From positions 248,001 through 312,000 of the forward strand of contig NW_008806282.1 of assembly GCF_000400465.1 (NCBI RefSeq): a DNA stretch of 64,000 nucleotides, read 5' to 3'. Below are positions 25,301 through 36,435 of the stretch, in pieces. How positions within the stretch are numbered: position 1 is the first letter of the stretch; each line of letters begins with the position of its first letter. The position numbers and the translations under genes were made by a program. Below the pieces are notes generated by a model, which had not been told where the DNA came from, did not search any database, and worked only from the letters and a program-made list of their open reading frames with translations. This stretch comes from Wallemia ichthyophaga EXF-994. Its lineage: Eukaryota; Basidiomycota; Wallemiomycetes; Wallemiales; Wallemiaceae.

Positions 25301-27292
25301 GCCGTATCCAGGTGGAGGATAAAAATCGACAGGAGCGTCATGGTGGAAGAAGACATGGCGTGTTTCGTCGGCGTGAAGATCTAGAACTAGGGTCAGCACT
25401 TTACTTTGCTATTAGGTATACTAACCTTCGAATCCAACAACTCGAACCTTGCCATTACCCCACCAAACTTTGTCATTTGCCAATTTAACATCCATGCGAC
25501 CTCCAAGGACACCACCTTCGACTACGGCTTCACTATCAAGAACAAGATCGACCACAGCTCTAGATCTAGTGCGCGACTGTTCCAGATTGATTTGGTGTGA
25601 ACTACTGCTAAATTTGCTTCCTGAGAGAACAGCTCTCAATTCCCTGGCGGTCCTAGCAGGTGAAGTAGAGGTATTTAGTAGGGTGGTTTGTCTAAGCAAA
25701 TCACCTTGTGATCGTGCCTTTTGAATTTTCTTGCTATGTTGAGCAACAACTTTGTTCGAGACCGGTGCAGCGTCCAATCTCGCGGAAGCCGGTGGATCGA
25801 CGGCACCAGTAGTTGTGGAGCAAGACGAGTTTGACGGTGTGACAAAACCACCCTTCTGCAAGTCAAATTTAACGGCGCCACCGCCTCTCTCTGCATGTGC
25901 AAGGCCTTTCATACCTCTTGACGACCTAATGTCTACGCCATTTGATCCTATTGAGCTAGCGTTCAAAGAAAAATTCGAGCCTGATCTGACGTTAACCTTC
26001 GGTGCATATGGGAATTCAGTGGACGACGGTGGCTTCGACAAGAAGTCTAAGTGGGCGTACTTCAACATTGATGCATTTTCTGGCGATATTGTCGATGATG
26101 TGTTTTTTCTAGATGGTGACATAACTGCCTGTTGCGCTGATACAGATCTTTTAAATTTTTCAGGTTGCTTGTCTTTAATCTCAGGTTGGATTGTCTGCGA
26201 GATACTCATCACGGAAGCTTGTGGTTGATTGTGAGGGTTGTGTGGCATGGTCTGTGAACGCTTTCTGACTGGAATCTGATCTCTGTCTGTTGGTCCTTTG
26301 CCCACTCGCTCAGGAGCTTGTTCACTTTCATCGACAGCGACTTTCGAAGATGTTCTCGGCGGAAGTCCGCTCTGGTCAGTGGTGTGTGACTTTTGTGAGT
26401 GCTCTGTCTTGTGCGTGTGATCGGACTTGTTTGAAAATTCAGATTTACGCGACTTGTGAGAGTACTCGGACTTGTTATCAGATTTGACATGCTCTTGTTG
26501 ATGCACAAGTGGAACATGTGCATTTTTATTCTCTTCTTTACCTTCACTGTTTTCATCCGCCTTATCAATCAATTCCTCGTCCTTCTTTTCCTGCTTTAGA
26601 TTTTTCTGGACGGTCGTGTCAAGGGATGTTGTTGAAGCAGATGGATTGGTTACGCGCAAAGCATTCTTTGGTGAATGCTCTAAATGAGGTGTACCAGATG
26701 AAGAGTTGGAGTGTTTGTATATCCCCATTCGTTGTAGCTTGCGATTGACAAGATCGAGGTCATTACTTGCTTCACTGTTGTGTGACTCTCCCCTTTCCAT
26801 GACAATAGCTTCCGCTTTTTCAAACTCATTCCGCTTTTGAACATGTTCTTGGTGCTTGTTTGGGTTTTGTTCATGGAAAGACAGTAACGCCTCTGATTGT
26901 GGAGAAATGATTCTCACTGTCTTAGAAGGGGAATTAGAGCGAGAATTGTTAACGCTTTGTCCTAAAATAACGCGTCAGATATTTTTCCATAGGCGACAAC
27001 AAGACATACCATCGAGATCCTTGGAATCGCGCAGGCCAGCTGCAGATGAGGCCGAAGGAGGTGGGCGTGGACCTTTAATGGGGCTGCCTGAACGTTTCTG
27101 TGGATTTGATTGGGCGACCTCGGTAGGAATGTCATCATCATCGACTTGAGGACTAAAGTGAATACCAAGGACATTGCTACGTCTGTCGCTGCTGTTGGCA
27201 GAGCCCAAGCTTGAGCCCAAGCTTAAAGCACGCGTGTAGCGTCTACGCGTAGGCTGGGGGTCTTGAGTTGGATTCAAGTGCTCGTTATTCAT
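22327..27292 (-). CDS. Very long alpha-arrestin (Ldb19/Art1-like trafficking adaptor)
   Basis: Exons (reverse) 27292-27010, 26961-25426, 25386-25140, 25095-24837, 24787-24545 and 24498-22327 give 1,579 residues. Residues 1-550 are low-complexity Ser/Lys/Glu. The arrestin fold then spans five exons: LANDKVWWGNGKVRVVGFEG, TRHVFFHHDAPVDFYPP, KLPIGGGAKG, KPGFIRYIVIG, ASVHRPHWVAGQRCYV, SVSLSLNRTIVAY, LLEVHYTLRVGV and DVSVELPVRFINF. A PPGY motif (PPxY, Rsp5 WW-domain ligand) sits inside the fold. The last 670 residues are acidic, Ser-rich and disordered. Such proteins bring the Rsp5 ubiquitin ligase to plasma-membrane transporters. The frame stays open about 70 nt upstream of the chosen Met, so a 5' exon may be missing. 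Confidence 0.85.
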
Positions 27293-27431
27293 TGGATCTT
27301 TAATTGGCGATGGTGGTGAACGGGATCTAAGTCTGGAATTATTTGAGCTAGAATACTTTCTGATAGCTTTAATCTTGAATTGTTTTTAGAAAGGAAAGAG
27401 ATGAAACCGCGTACGCTAAGCTAAATGGGTG

Positions 27432-28011
27432 ATGGCACGTACGCTTCCGAAAAGAGTAAGTGGATTTCTTAATCAAGTAAGTGTGAAAATAAACGCGTCG
27501 TATCTCAATTTATCCCATTTATCCAATTTATATAAATCATGTAATCATCGATGTTGCGTGCCAGCCTTCAAAATTCAGCTCACACTCACAGAAGCAAAGA
27601 ACATTTTGAAGCTGAGTGGTACGCCCAGTGCAGCAGATATCACTTCTCAGTACAAGAAGCTGGCCTTGAAGTTGGTTGGCGTGTTTTCGCAACTCATTTC
27701 TGACTCTATGGCACAGGTATCACCCTGATAAGAATCCAGGAAAGCAACAAGAAGCTTGCGAGGACTTTAGAAAGCTAGTGCAAGCAGTACAAGTTTTATC
27801 AACGTCGATATCAACCTCATCCGACTCATCTGATAAGCCATCTTTCGACTTTACCACCGTTTTTAAGGATACGCCGTTTTTTAACTCGTACATGCAAGAT
27901 TTCAGCTTTATACCACCCCTGCAGCCATCGCAGGAGGGCCCTACAAAGCACGCGTCTGCCTTTCGGTGGTACGACCCTAAGCCAAAACTGCACAAGGACA
28001 GACGCGGATAG
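27432..28011 (+). CDS. Short J-domain protein
   Basis: Proposed exons 27432-27455, 27579-27670 and 27717-28011 give 136 residues. The J domain is clear: LTLTEAKNILKLSG, then a helix ending KKLALKYHPDKNPG with the HPD motif restored across intron 2, and a third helix EDFRKLVQAVQVLS. J proteins stimulate Hsp70 ATPase. The C-terminal 60 residues (Ser-rich, then FDFTTVFKDTPFF) match nothing I know. Exon 1 is the weak point: the 123 nt first intron is over twice the local norm, although it joins MARTLPKR to LTLTEAK in phase with good splice sites. Organelle and client are unknown. Divergent from the arrestin gene. Confidence 0.75.
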
Positions 28012-28104
28012 TGATATGGATATGTATTTGGTTAGAAATTGTATTCAATTATTGAGTTATTTCAAGTTTCAGAAAATATTCAGGTAAAAGTGAAAAGATT
28101 ACAG

Positions 28105-30452
28105 TTACATATTGCAGCAATTCTTGTCATCGACTTGAGCAGCCTCCTCAGCCAGTCTTGACTTGGCATCTTTTGTAGATGGGACATCCAGAGCTGGATT
28201 CCTGGCAAAGTAGTTGGATGGCTTGAGGTGTACCTTAACTGTTTCGACAGGCATAATTGGCCAATCCTCTGGTCTGACTACGTGATTGGCACCAAATGTC
28301 ACCCAGGTTACAATGTCTTCATTCTTGACACTCTCATCTTTAGCCATCCAGTCTGTCAGTGCAAACTGTTCACCGCCCTCGCATTGATTCACATACATCC
28401 CAGATGGATATAGAGTCGAATCTTGGTACTTTGTCACGTGTAGATGATGTCTGGCAAAAGGTGCTCGGTTGTACAACATCGATCCTTCCTTTGCAAACAT
28501 CGTAGCAAAGTTGCCGGACATGATCTTATATCCGACGTTATTACCCGATGAATAGTGCTGCTTGTTTGGATTCTCTATGGTCCACGTACGAGACTTGTTG
28601 GCATCATAATCTGATATCGCGTTTTTACTTGTGGTGAAAATCTTCTTCTCAGTGTGGAAACCATTGCCATAGTAGTTGGTAGGGCCACCAACATCATCCT
28701 CATCTGGTACTATGTCAGTTTGAACTACCTGATTACTCTGTCCGTCAATCATCGAATCGATTCTGAGTGAAAAGAGATGCTGATGGAATGGTGCTGCGAT
28801 TCTAGGCGCTACCTCCGTCTCAATTGATTTGTTCCGTGGCTCATTTGGGGCCATTGCTGTTACGTTGACTATACCAGTGAGCTTAATCTCTAATTCAATC
28901 GTGCCGTCTAATCCCAGTGACCAATAGAATCCATACTCATAATTGGCAACAGTGCAGACATTTGAGATAATCAATTTACGGTTGCGTGCAACATGGACCT
29001 TCAAGTCACGGAAATCGGTGTGTTTGTGAAGTATACCAGCATCTTCTTCGTGGATGCAGATAGCAGATTTGGTTGTCTTAGATTCACCTGAACGCTTGAC
29101 GAAATCGGCATCCATATAACTGATAGACCCGAGACAGTCACAGCCAAGTGAGAGGCTGTTTGAGAGTGCACCAATACCATATTCGCCTAGAAGATGTTAG
29201 ATGGTTGGTAGTGAGAATAGCTAACGCACCTGTGTCAAATGCGTGCTTGCGATGACCAGGAAATTTGCTTATGCCATATGGAACAACCATCTCAGCAATG
29301 CTAAGACGGTAGAAGAGGGGTCTGATAGTGCCATTGTCGTCATAAGTGACGTTATTCAGGACAAGCCCATCGCTGTGGGGGTAAATGAGTGGATGAAACG
29401 AAAATGCTCTGCGTATACTCACCGGTAATTGAATCCCAAGTGCAAGCTCCAGTTTTGCCACCTAATAATGCGACCATCGATGCTGTAGCTGACACCATCG
29501 GGCTGCCGAAAATTAAAACACCCCTCTATCATCACAAATGGGGCTCACCTGCGTGACATGAATGGGCTTCAGACCCTCCCTCGGTTTAAAGGTTGGATCG
29601 TCTTGCTTGATTTGCTCAGGAAGGTAGTTCTGATTGGTAGATGGAGGTGGAAACCGTAACTTGCGGGGTCTTTCGCTGTTATCTTTGGCGGATGATGGTG
29701 GAGGGGCTTCGCCTTCGTCTGAGTTGAGTGGTGGATAGTCAATTGTAAGAAGTTGGCCTGTGTGGCTGTCGAACACAGGGACGAAATCGATCGGATGCGC
29801 GTACAACGAGTCGCCAGGTCTTGATCTAGCGAACATAAGGCACTGTATAAAAATGTGAGCGCTATCTTGTTTCCAAATATATACTCTTCCTACCTGCTGC
29901 AAACGGCGACCTGGGAAACGCTCGTCGATTGAGATACACCAACCGTCACAGAAAAGCATTTCAGGATCCACGCCAACTTGCTTCACAGCCTCAATAATCT
30001 TTGCGTTGGATTTTGCCCATTGTTCCGCCTGATTGAGTTCTTCGACTAGGAGAGATGGCTGCTGATCCTTGTCCAAGCATTTCCACTTGACAACCTGCGC
30101 TTTAGAGATAGCTTTGCCGCCTTCAATGTTGGTAGGCAGGTTAACGACGCCTTCCCAAGCAGTCTGTGTCTTGCCATCGAGGAAAATGACCTTTACGCTG
30201 TTAGCAAGATAGGGGTAAAATCATCACAAAAATCACCTCAGCTTGGCGTGCGATAGGGAACGCAGTCTGCTCATAGCCTAGCCATGATAGTACTAGGTGC
30301 TTTGGTGGCTCAATCAAGGTGACAGTGTTGAATTGGATCGACTGCGGCTTTATGCCCTCATTGAGCTCATCTACAAATTGTCTTGTAGCTTGCGTGGCAC
30401 TTTCGATTTCAACCGTGCTAAGCGGATCGAGTGGGTGGTTTGAGTTGGTCAT
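28105..30452 (-). CDS. Copper amine oxidase (primary amine oxidase)
   Basis: Exons (reverse) 30452-30237, 30190-29894, 29842-29549, 29502-29423, 29372-29230 and 29186-28105 give 703 residues, typical of fungal peroxisomal enzymes. It converts primary amines to aldehydes, ammonia and H2O2 using copper and topaquinone. The TPQ-forming tyrosine lies in TVANYEYGFYWSL (consensus N-Y-D/E-Y). Copper-ligand region ARHHLHVTKY and N-terminal blocks TQATRQFVDELNEG, IDERFPGRRLQQ, SLYAHPIDFVPV and FPGHRKHAFDTG are present. The 51 nt intron at 29843-29893 has no stop and keeps frame, so it could be misread as coding; the family join is LQQ-CLMFARS. The protein ends KNCCNM, not a standard SKL, so peroxisomal import by PTS1 is uncertain. 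Confidence 0.96.
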
Positions 30453-30636
30453 TGTCGTTAGGAACGGAGTGTATCAGTTGAGCCGAATGACTTAATCTGA
30501 TAACACGTGATTTATAAATAGCGCAATTATAAATTAAAACAAAATGAGATAGTCCATTGATAAGATAAGACACAAGCAAGCAAGAGTACAAGAAGATTAT
30601 TAAAGAATAAACTAAGCTATTCATATATGCTCCTTT

Positions 30637-32025
30637 TTAATTGAAGCTATTTGATGAGTTTGAGTGTGATAGTGATGGCTGTGAATCGTTAGGATGGCAG
30701 AATGTAAGGTTCCTCAAGTCGACTAAATCTTCCGAGAATGGATCGAATGATGGTTTTCTCTGTGTTGACATAACCTTGGATGCGCTATTTTGTACATTGA
30801 ACACGTCCTCAAATAAAGGATTGTAGTGGAAGCCACCATTTGTGCGACCTAATGATTCGTAGCTCTGTGAGTGCTTCAATTGTGGTGTTTGTAACTGTGG
30901 CAGTGGTGCCTTGTTGAAAGCGGTTTCGACGATATCATTCCTGATTGTTGAGTTCATATAATTCATGCTTGTGCTATTTTTAAGACCATGCTTTGACCCC
31001 GTGGCGTATTTTTTGAAATCTTTCTGTGATTGACTGTCTGCAAATCTAACCTGCAATGGGAGATCAGACCCAGGAAGCGACATACCGTGGAGTTTATCGA
31101 TGAAGAAGCTGGCCGTATGTCTATCCTTGACTCTAACGAATCCTACACCTCTCGATTCGCCTGTTCCACTTTTCAAAACCCTCATTGACTGAATATTCGC
31201 TGGATAAAAGAGCAAAGACAACTTGCCGTCATTCATATCTAGAGGCAAGTTGGATAAGTAAAGATTTGTAGACTCCTCGTCTTCTAATCTTCTCAATCTA
31301 GCGGTGAAGCTCTCTTGTTTTGCAAAGGCAGCGTTGACGCCTTTGCTATTTAATGCAATGATAGCTGCATGAGCATCTAATGTGCTGACGAATTGCACGA
31401 AACCGTAACCTTTACATGCCTTCTTGTTTGGCTGCATGATCACCCGGGCGCTGCTGACGCGTCCATATAAGTCGACAGCTTTTTGCAGCTCTTCTGGAGT
31501 TGTAAGGGGAGATAGTCCTTGTATGAATACATTGGAGGTACTGAATTATAGCGTGATTATGAGTGAAGTCATTCCAAGTAAATCTACTGTGTAACTCACT
31601 TGAGTGGGTTATCCAAAGAAGGGTTATTGAGGATAGCTGATTAGCTTTAGTTAATTACGGCGGCCTTTGCTTATCGCCGCAACTTACCTTTTTTGTCAAC
31701 CGGTTTTGGCTTAGTGGTGTTGACGAATGGGTAACTGACGCAACTTTGTGTGTTTGCAAGGCTATTCTGGGTCTCTGTGTATGAATATGGGAATACGGCT
31801 TTGTAGAAGGACTAAAGAGAGTTAGTTTTTGCATGTTTGCTGAAACGATTCTCATACGTTTGTGGTATCTGGTAGACTAAGGCTGCGTTTGTCGCTAATG
31901 CGTGGCTCAAGGATATCGTTAATGTTGCTGCTGCTTTTGCTGTTGCTGTTGCCGTTGCTGCTGCTATCAAGAGCACTGAAGCCCATTGAGTTGAATGCAG
32001 CTACAAGTTCTTCATTGTAACTCAT
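30637..32025 (-). CDS. RNA-binding protein with two RRMs (RBMS/MSSP-like)
   Basis: Exons (reverse) 32025-31858, 31811-31688, 31636-31600 and 31540-30637 give 410 residues. RRM1 has RNP2 NVFIQGLSP and RNP1 KGYGFVQF. RRM2 has RNP2 NLYLSNLPL and RNP1 SRGVGFVRV, then FADSQSQKDFKK. The tandem arrangement and the PTTxEEL-like loop resemble RBMS/MSSP single-strand nucleic-acid binders and other fungal two-RRM mRNA regulators; the exact orthologue is not clear. The N-terminus is Ser/Asn-rich, coded by a run of GCTGTTGCC-type repeats, and the C-terminus is Ser-rich and disordered. Exon 3 is only 37 nt. Confidence 0.88.
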
Positions 32026-32603
32026 TGCTAATTGGATGTTCGTAATGAAGATGTCAGTTTCAGCCGACTTGGTATGGCTTCAATTTGTGGATGTGGTTTG
32101 GCTGAAGGAACAGGCAATTACCCGACTGGGGTTTTAATATACCGATTTGTAAAATCACAAAACAGCCAAATATCTGCTTATAAGGCCAAGAAACTTCACA
32201 ATGCGACCCACGTCTTCCGTTGAGCTGCAATATCAAACACGCTTATCGAAGTGATGTAACAAACATTAGGTTTACTTGTCAATATAGAGCCAGATTGCAG
32301 CCTATAAGGTTATTAAGACTGTAAAATTGCAGATCTGCTCTGTAAGTTGTGGTTGGTTGGCTCGATAGATGGTATCAAGTAAGTACACAACACCCCCATA
32401 TAAGACAACATGCATGCAAAATATACCTCAACACACTTTAAGCTCACACATAATTCATATACTCTCTATTAATATACTTCAGCATCTCGGGCGATCAGTC
32501 ATATGCATGTCGTGAAATTTTTAGCTCGATTTAACTCAATTATGTTGGGCATTAATATAATGGTTCAGCAATGATACAGTTCTCGTCTCTATTATCCCTC
32601 CTA
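32026..32603. other. 0.6 kb spacer, promoter side of the RRM gene
   Basis: Lies between the start of the RRM gene and the end of the LAS17 gene, both on the reverse strand. One 63-codon forward frame (32032-32223) has no family features. Several TATAAGG/TATAAG-like words occur but none is clearly placed. Confidence 0.45.
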
Positions 32604-34431
32604 CTAATCCCACTCGTCGTCTGATTCATCATCATCACTATCGCCCATATTCCCCTTTCTAGTAGCGAGAGCGTTAGCTAATGAACTTGCAAGATCGTTG
32701 GAAGACTCGTCAGGTTGGTCATCTGATGTCAAGGCTGCTGCTCCTACGCCTGCACCTGCACCTGCAGCCACACCTGTGCCTGCGCCCTCAGTCTTCTTCA
32801 AATTGTGCACACCTTGGCCTTGAATACTTGCCAATAAGTTTCCACGGCCATCCTGAGGATTTGGTACTGTGATTGAATTAGTTTTGCACACTTTGTGGTT
32901 GTTATCTCGCTTACGAGGTGCTGAGGAGGCTGATGGTGCTGACGGCGCTGGAGGTGAAGGTGAAGGACCTGTATAAGCACATTAGCGGGAATAGACTGTC
33001 AAAACAAATCACACGTACCTCCTGCTGCTGGTACTGGAGGTGGAGGTGGTGGTGGTGGTAAGCCTGCTGTTGGTTGTTGAGTATAGTCGCCCACTTTACT
33101 CTCATAGGCTCACCTGAAGGAGGTGCTGGAGGGCGTGGAGGTGGAGCTGCAGCAGATGCTAGAATTCTTTGTTAGTTTGAAAAACATTGAGTGAGACAAA
33201 CACTCACGAGGAACAGGAGCAGGAGGTGCGGGTGGGGGTGGAGGTGGACCTGTAGCGGGACGAGATGGGGGCGCAACTTTTGGATTTGGTATTGGCGGCG
33301 CAGGTGGTGCAGGCGGTGCTGGGGATCTAACTGGTGCAGGTGGTGGTATATTTCTTGGCGGTGGTGGTGATGGTGATGGTGATGGTGATGGTGAAGGTGG
33401 TGCTGGTGGTGGTGGTGGTGGTGCGACTGTGGGAGGAGGAGGAGGAGCATGGGATGGCTTTGGTGCAGTTGAAGCACCTGCGTCCATCGTAGGAGCCTGC
33501 TTTCGTCGAGTTGTCGGCGGTGGAGGAGGTTTCTTCTTGGGTTGAGGTTGTTCAGGGCCACCCTGATTATCAACAAAGTCCTTGATAAAGTCACCGTGTT
33601 GTTCAATATCTTTCTGACTGAAACCTTTCTGGTTGAGTTGGTCGAGCAAGGCTTGCCAAGATGGGTCGATACCGCGCATGGAGAAACCCTCACTAGAGAA
33701 ACCAAGATGACCAACATGCTGGAATGACTCAGATTTAGGCGCACTGATAAGGCTCTTGCTAATTTTGCTGTCTTTGTCTTTGTCTTTACTTGATGAAGAA
33801 GAGCCGAGGGAGAGGCGCGTAGAGAAGCGTTTAGACTTCTTTAAAGACGGAGCAGGGGATGACGTAGCTTGTGCGGCAGCGGCTGGATCGTCATCTTCGG
33901 GAGCTTCTGGTGTAGCAGAATCAGCTTCGGCGACTTTATCCTCCTCCTCCTTCTTGAGTCTCTCCTTCTCCTCTTTCTTGGAAGGCTTTTTCTGTTTCCT
34001 GACTTTGTTTACCTTTCTGTAAAAGTCAGCAGCTTCGCCGTCTGCGGAGAATTGGAAACCGATGAGGCAGTCGTCACCGTTAAAGCTGTGGAAATTTGAT
34101 TGGTCCATAATGTACACGAGCTCATTGGGCAACTCATGCTGCCAAGAGACAGCGCCCTTGCGTCCCTGTTGGGGAGATGAGAAGACGTCAGGCGTCGGAC
34201 ACGGACACGCACCTCCAAGTCGATCAATTGGAAAGTGACGGATCTGTCGCCTTTAACGATAGAGAGCGCACCAGCCAAGCCAGTGTAGTTCCAAGTAGTG
34301 GGATCAGGGTATGCGTAGAAAACACGGGCGATGGTTGCGGTGAGGATCTTGTAATTCTGGCCGTGTGAGTTAAGCTTAAGCTGATTCTTGATTTTAGACT
34401 TGTCGTCACTGTTGATAATAGTGCCACCCAT
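32604..34431 (-). CDS. LAS17: WASP homologue, Arp2/3 activator (Las17)
   Basis: Exons (reverse) 34431-34213, 34165-33208, 33158-33114, 33066-33019 and 32968-32604 give 544 residues. The N-terminal WH1 domain (residues 1-120) includes LTATIARVFYAYPDP, WNYTGLAGAL and DDCLIGFQFSADGEAADFY, and binds WIP/verprolin. A CRIB-like block (SFQHVGHLGFSSEGFSMRGI) is visible, then long polyproline tracts for SH3 and profilin binding, a WH2 actin-binding helix (RGNLLASIQGQGVHNLKK) and an acidic tail ending DDDESDDEWD that contacts Arp2/3. It drives actin nucleation at endocytic sites. A possible extra 39 nt in-frame intron just before the WH2 helix cannot be decided by eye. Confidence 0.95.
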
Positions 34432-34535
34432 TTAAATATAAAAACACAGATGAACGGCTGACCTGTTGACGGTGGGAGATGAACCAGCAAGATACACGGG
34501 TTTGACACGAACAATCAACAGCAACAGGAAATAAT

Positions 34536-35126
34536 ATGTCTTTACCAAAGCGTATACTCAAGGTGGATATTGCGCATATATTAAATACCCATTCTCATCT
34601 CCTGGCTTTAGGAAGCTGAGCGTCTTCAAGTGGATGCCCCAGAGGGTTCGTACAGGATTCTTGAGGAATACGCGACTGAAATGATGTTCAAGGGATTAAA
34701 GCCAGCCCAAGTGAACAGGATATCAGGTACTTTGACGTATCCATACAGGGACCAGATGGATCTCCATTTGAAAAGGGAATATTTAGCTTGGAGCTGTGGC
34801 TACCTAGCTCTTATCCAATGGAACCACCTAGGGTCAGATTCCTGACAAAGATCTATCATCCAAATATAGACAAGCTCGGTCGCATTTGCTTAGATATATT
34901 GAAGGGTGAGTTACGACGTGAATTACCACTCAAGCTTATCCCCGCAGATAAATGGTCTCCCGCTTTACAGATCAGAACGGTTTTGCTCTCGATTCAAGCA
35001 TTACTGTCTGCACCTAACCCAGATGATCCACTCGCGAACGACGTCGCAGAGCACTACAAATCTGACGAAAAGGCTGCTATTCAAGTCAGCAAAGAATGGA
35101 CACACAAGTTTGCGCAGCCAGCTTGA
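34536..35126 (+). CDS. UBC13: Ubiquitin-conjugating enzyme E2 Ubc13 (UBE2N)
   Basis: Exons 34536-34562, 34612-34645, 34693-34905 and 34948-35126 give 150 residues (family about 150). With the Mms2 variant it builds Lys63-linked ubiquitin chains in DNA damage tolerance. Start [15 protein letters not shown], then the fold [34 protein letters not shown] and the active-site cysteine in [32 protein letters not shown] and [17 protein letters not shown] complete it. The residues DKW appear only after intron 3 is removed. The gene is divergent from LAS17, with about 100 bp between start codons. Confidence 0.97.
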
Positions 35127-35214
35127 TTTGTCGTTATGATTATCATTGTCTTACAACATCATTATTAAGAATAATACAAACATTGTTTAGATTCACAATC
35201 GATTACAGCTTAGT

Positions 35215-35519
35215 TCACTTGTTCAATTCGTCGATACGCTTGTTGAGCTCCTCGCGTGACAATGGCTTGCCCATTTCCTCGACTTTTTCCTTGGATGGAA
35301 TGTGAGGCTCTCTAGACGGATGAGAGAGGGTTGTTGGATGTTCCTAAGACTAATTAGCTGACAATGAAACACTTTAATCATGGATAGACTTACCTCGTAA
35401 ATAGACTTCTTTGGCCCATTTGGATCATTAGTCTTACGTAACGCTCAGATGGGCAGGTATTATCGGATATGAAGCAGACTTACGGTGGCTTCGTGTGGCT
35501 GTGTATTAAAATCGCTCAT
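35215..35519 (-). CDS. Small hydrophilic protein, 67 residues, function unknown
   Basis: Exons (reverse) 35519-35484, 35432-35394 and 35343-35215, with introns of 51 and 50 nt, all phase 0 with clean GT..AG ends. The product is very hydrophilic: starts MSDFNTQPHEATTNDPNGPK, has a central HPSREPHIPSKEK, and ends in a charged helix LSREELNKRIDELNK. No signal, membrane or metal motif. Three in-phase exons with good splice sites argue that it is a real gene although too short to appear as one frame. It is convergent with UBC13 (88 bp between stops). I cannot name a family. Confidence 0.68.
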
Positions 35520-36025
35520 GACAGTCAGACGTAAGGAGTAACACAGGGGTAATCACCCAAATCATTCGAATCATATGCATGATGAGCACATCATCGTGGA
35601 TAAAACAAAATTGACGCGGTAATATATGCATTAGGACATCAATTTAACATGTGATACAGCCACTCGACAGCTCTCTTTGGCCGATGCATTCGATGACGTC
35701 GTGCGATGCGATTCATCATAGGAGTAGGAGGAATATAAGTTGGCGCATATTCTTAACTTTTAATCTCACTCGCCGAATTGGTTATTTGATCTCCTACCCC
35801 TTTGAGCTATTAAGTTTTTCAAAATCACCTTACTCGGTAACAAATTCTTCTTCATTAAAACCCAAGGAGCGATATTTTACAGACAAACGATAGAAATCCA
35901 GACGACTTTAAAGACAAGTAGAAGTAGAGAATATGTTCGAGGATAATTAAACCCGCTTGTCGACTACGTTTAGTGGTTTCTTAGACACCCAGACTACTCA
36001 GATTCAGATTATTTGAAAGATACAA
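35520..36025. other. 0.5 kb spacer between divergent small genes
   Basis: AT-rich stretch that should contain the promoters of the 67-residue protein (reverse) and the 117-residue protein (forward). No coding sign: the forward frame 35651-35893 lacks any family motif. Confidence 0.45.
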
Positions 36026-36379
36026 ATGTCCTTGCACACTTATTCCTACTCATCTTATTACACTACTTGCCTCTCTCCTTCTCCTTCCCCCTCACGCCCA
36101 CAGTCTCCTCCAAAGAAAGTCAAATTTAGCCAGAATCCACCTACAATTGCTCCCACTTGGGACAAAAACCAATACGACAGATCTCCAGAGTCAATTCCTA
36201 CAACTATCCAACTTGGCTTATCCCTCCCACAAACTACAACCGTCTCCTCAAAACGCACGCGATCAAAGAAACCAAACAGAAGCACCACCTGCTCTTCTCA
36301 GCACACCGATAGCTCTTTCGTCAGTCAATCCACTTGGGGTATCTCATTCGATGACACAGATTGTTTGGGAGGTTTTTAG
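36026..36379 (+). CDS. Ser/Pro-rich small protein with RVxF-like motif
   Basis: Single exon, 117 residues. Ser/Tyr/Pro-rich N-terminus, then SPPKKVKFSQNPPTIAPTW and NQYDRSPESIP; the end is Ser/Thr-rich. KVKF fits the RVxF docking motif of protein phosphatase 1 partners, and the following x-NPPTI...W...YDRSP pattern looks like a conserved element rather than random low complexity. No membrane or signal segment. A start at the first ATG is natural. The opposite-strand frame at the same place is Gly/Val-rich and less convincing. Function is an inference only. Confidence 0.6.
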   Translation: MSLHTYSYSSYYTTCLSPSPSPSRPQSPPKKVKFSQNPPTIAPTWDKNQYDRSPESIPTTIQLGLSLPQTTTVSSKRTRSKKPNRSTTCSSQHTDSSFVSQSTWGISFDDTDCLGGF

Positions 36380-36435
36380 ATTTCAGCACTTATAGCATCT
36401 TATATTTAATAAATCAGCATTCATCTACTTTTATT

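Noticed and set aside
33172-33744. His/Leu-rich reverse frame of 190 codons
   Set aside because: Shadow of the polyproline part of LAS17 in another frame; its His runs come from CCA repeats.
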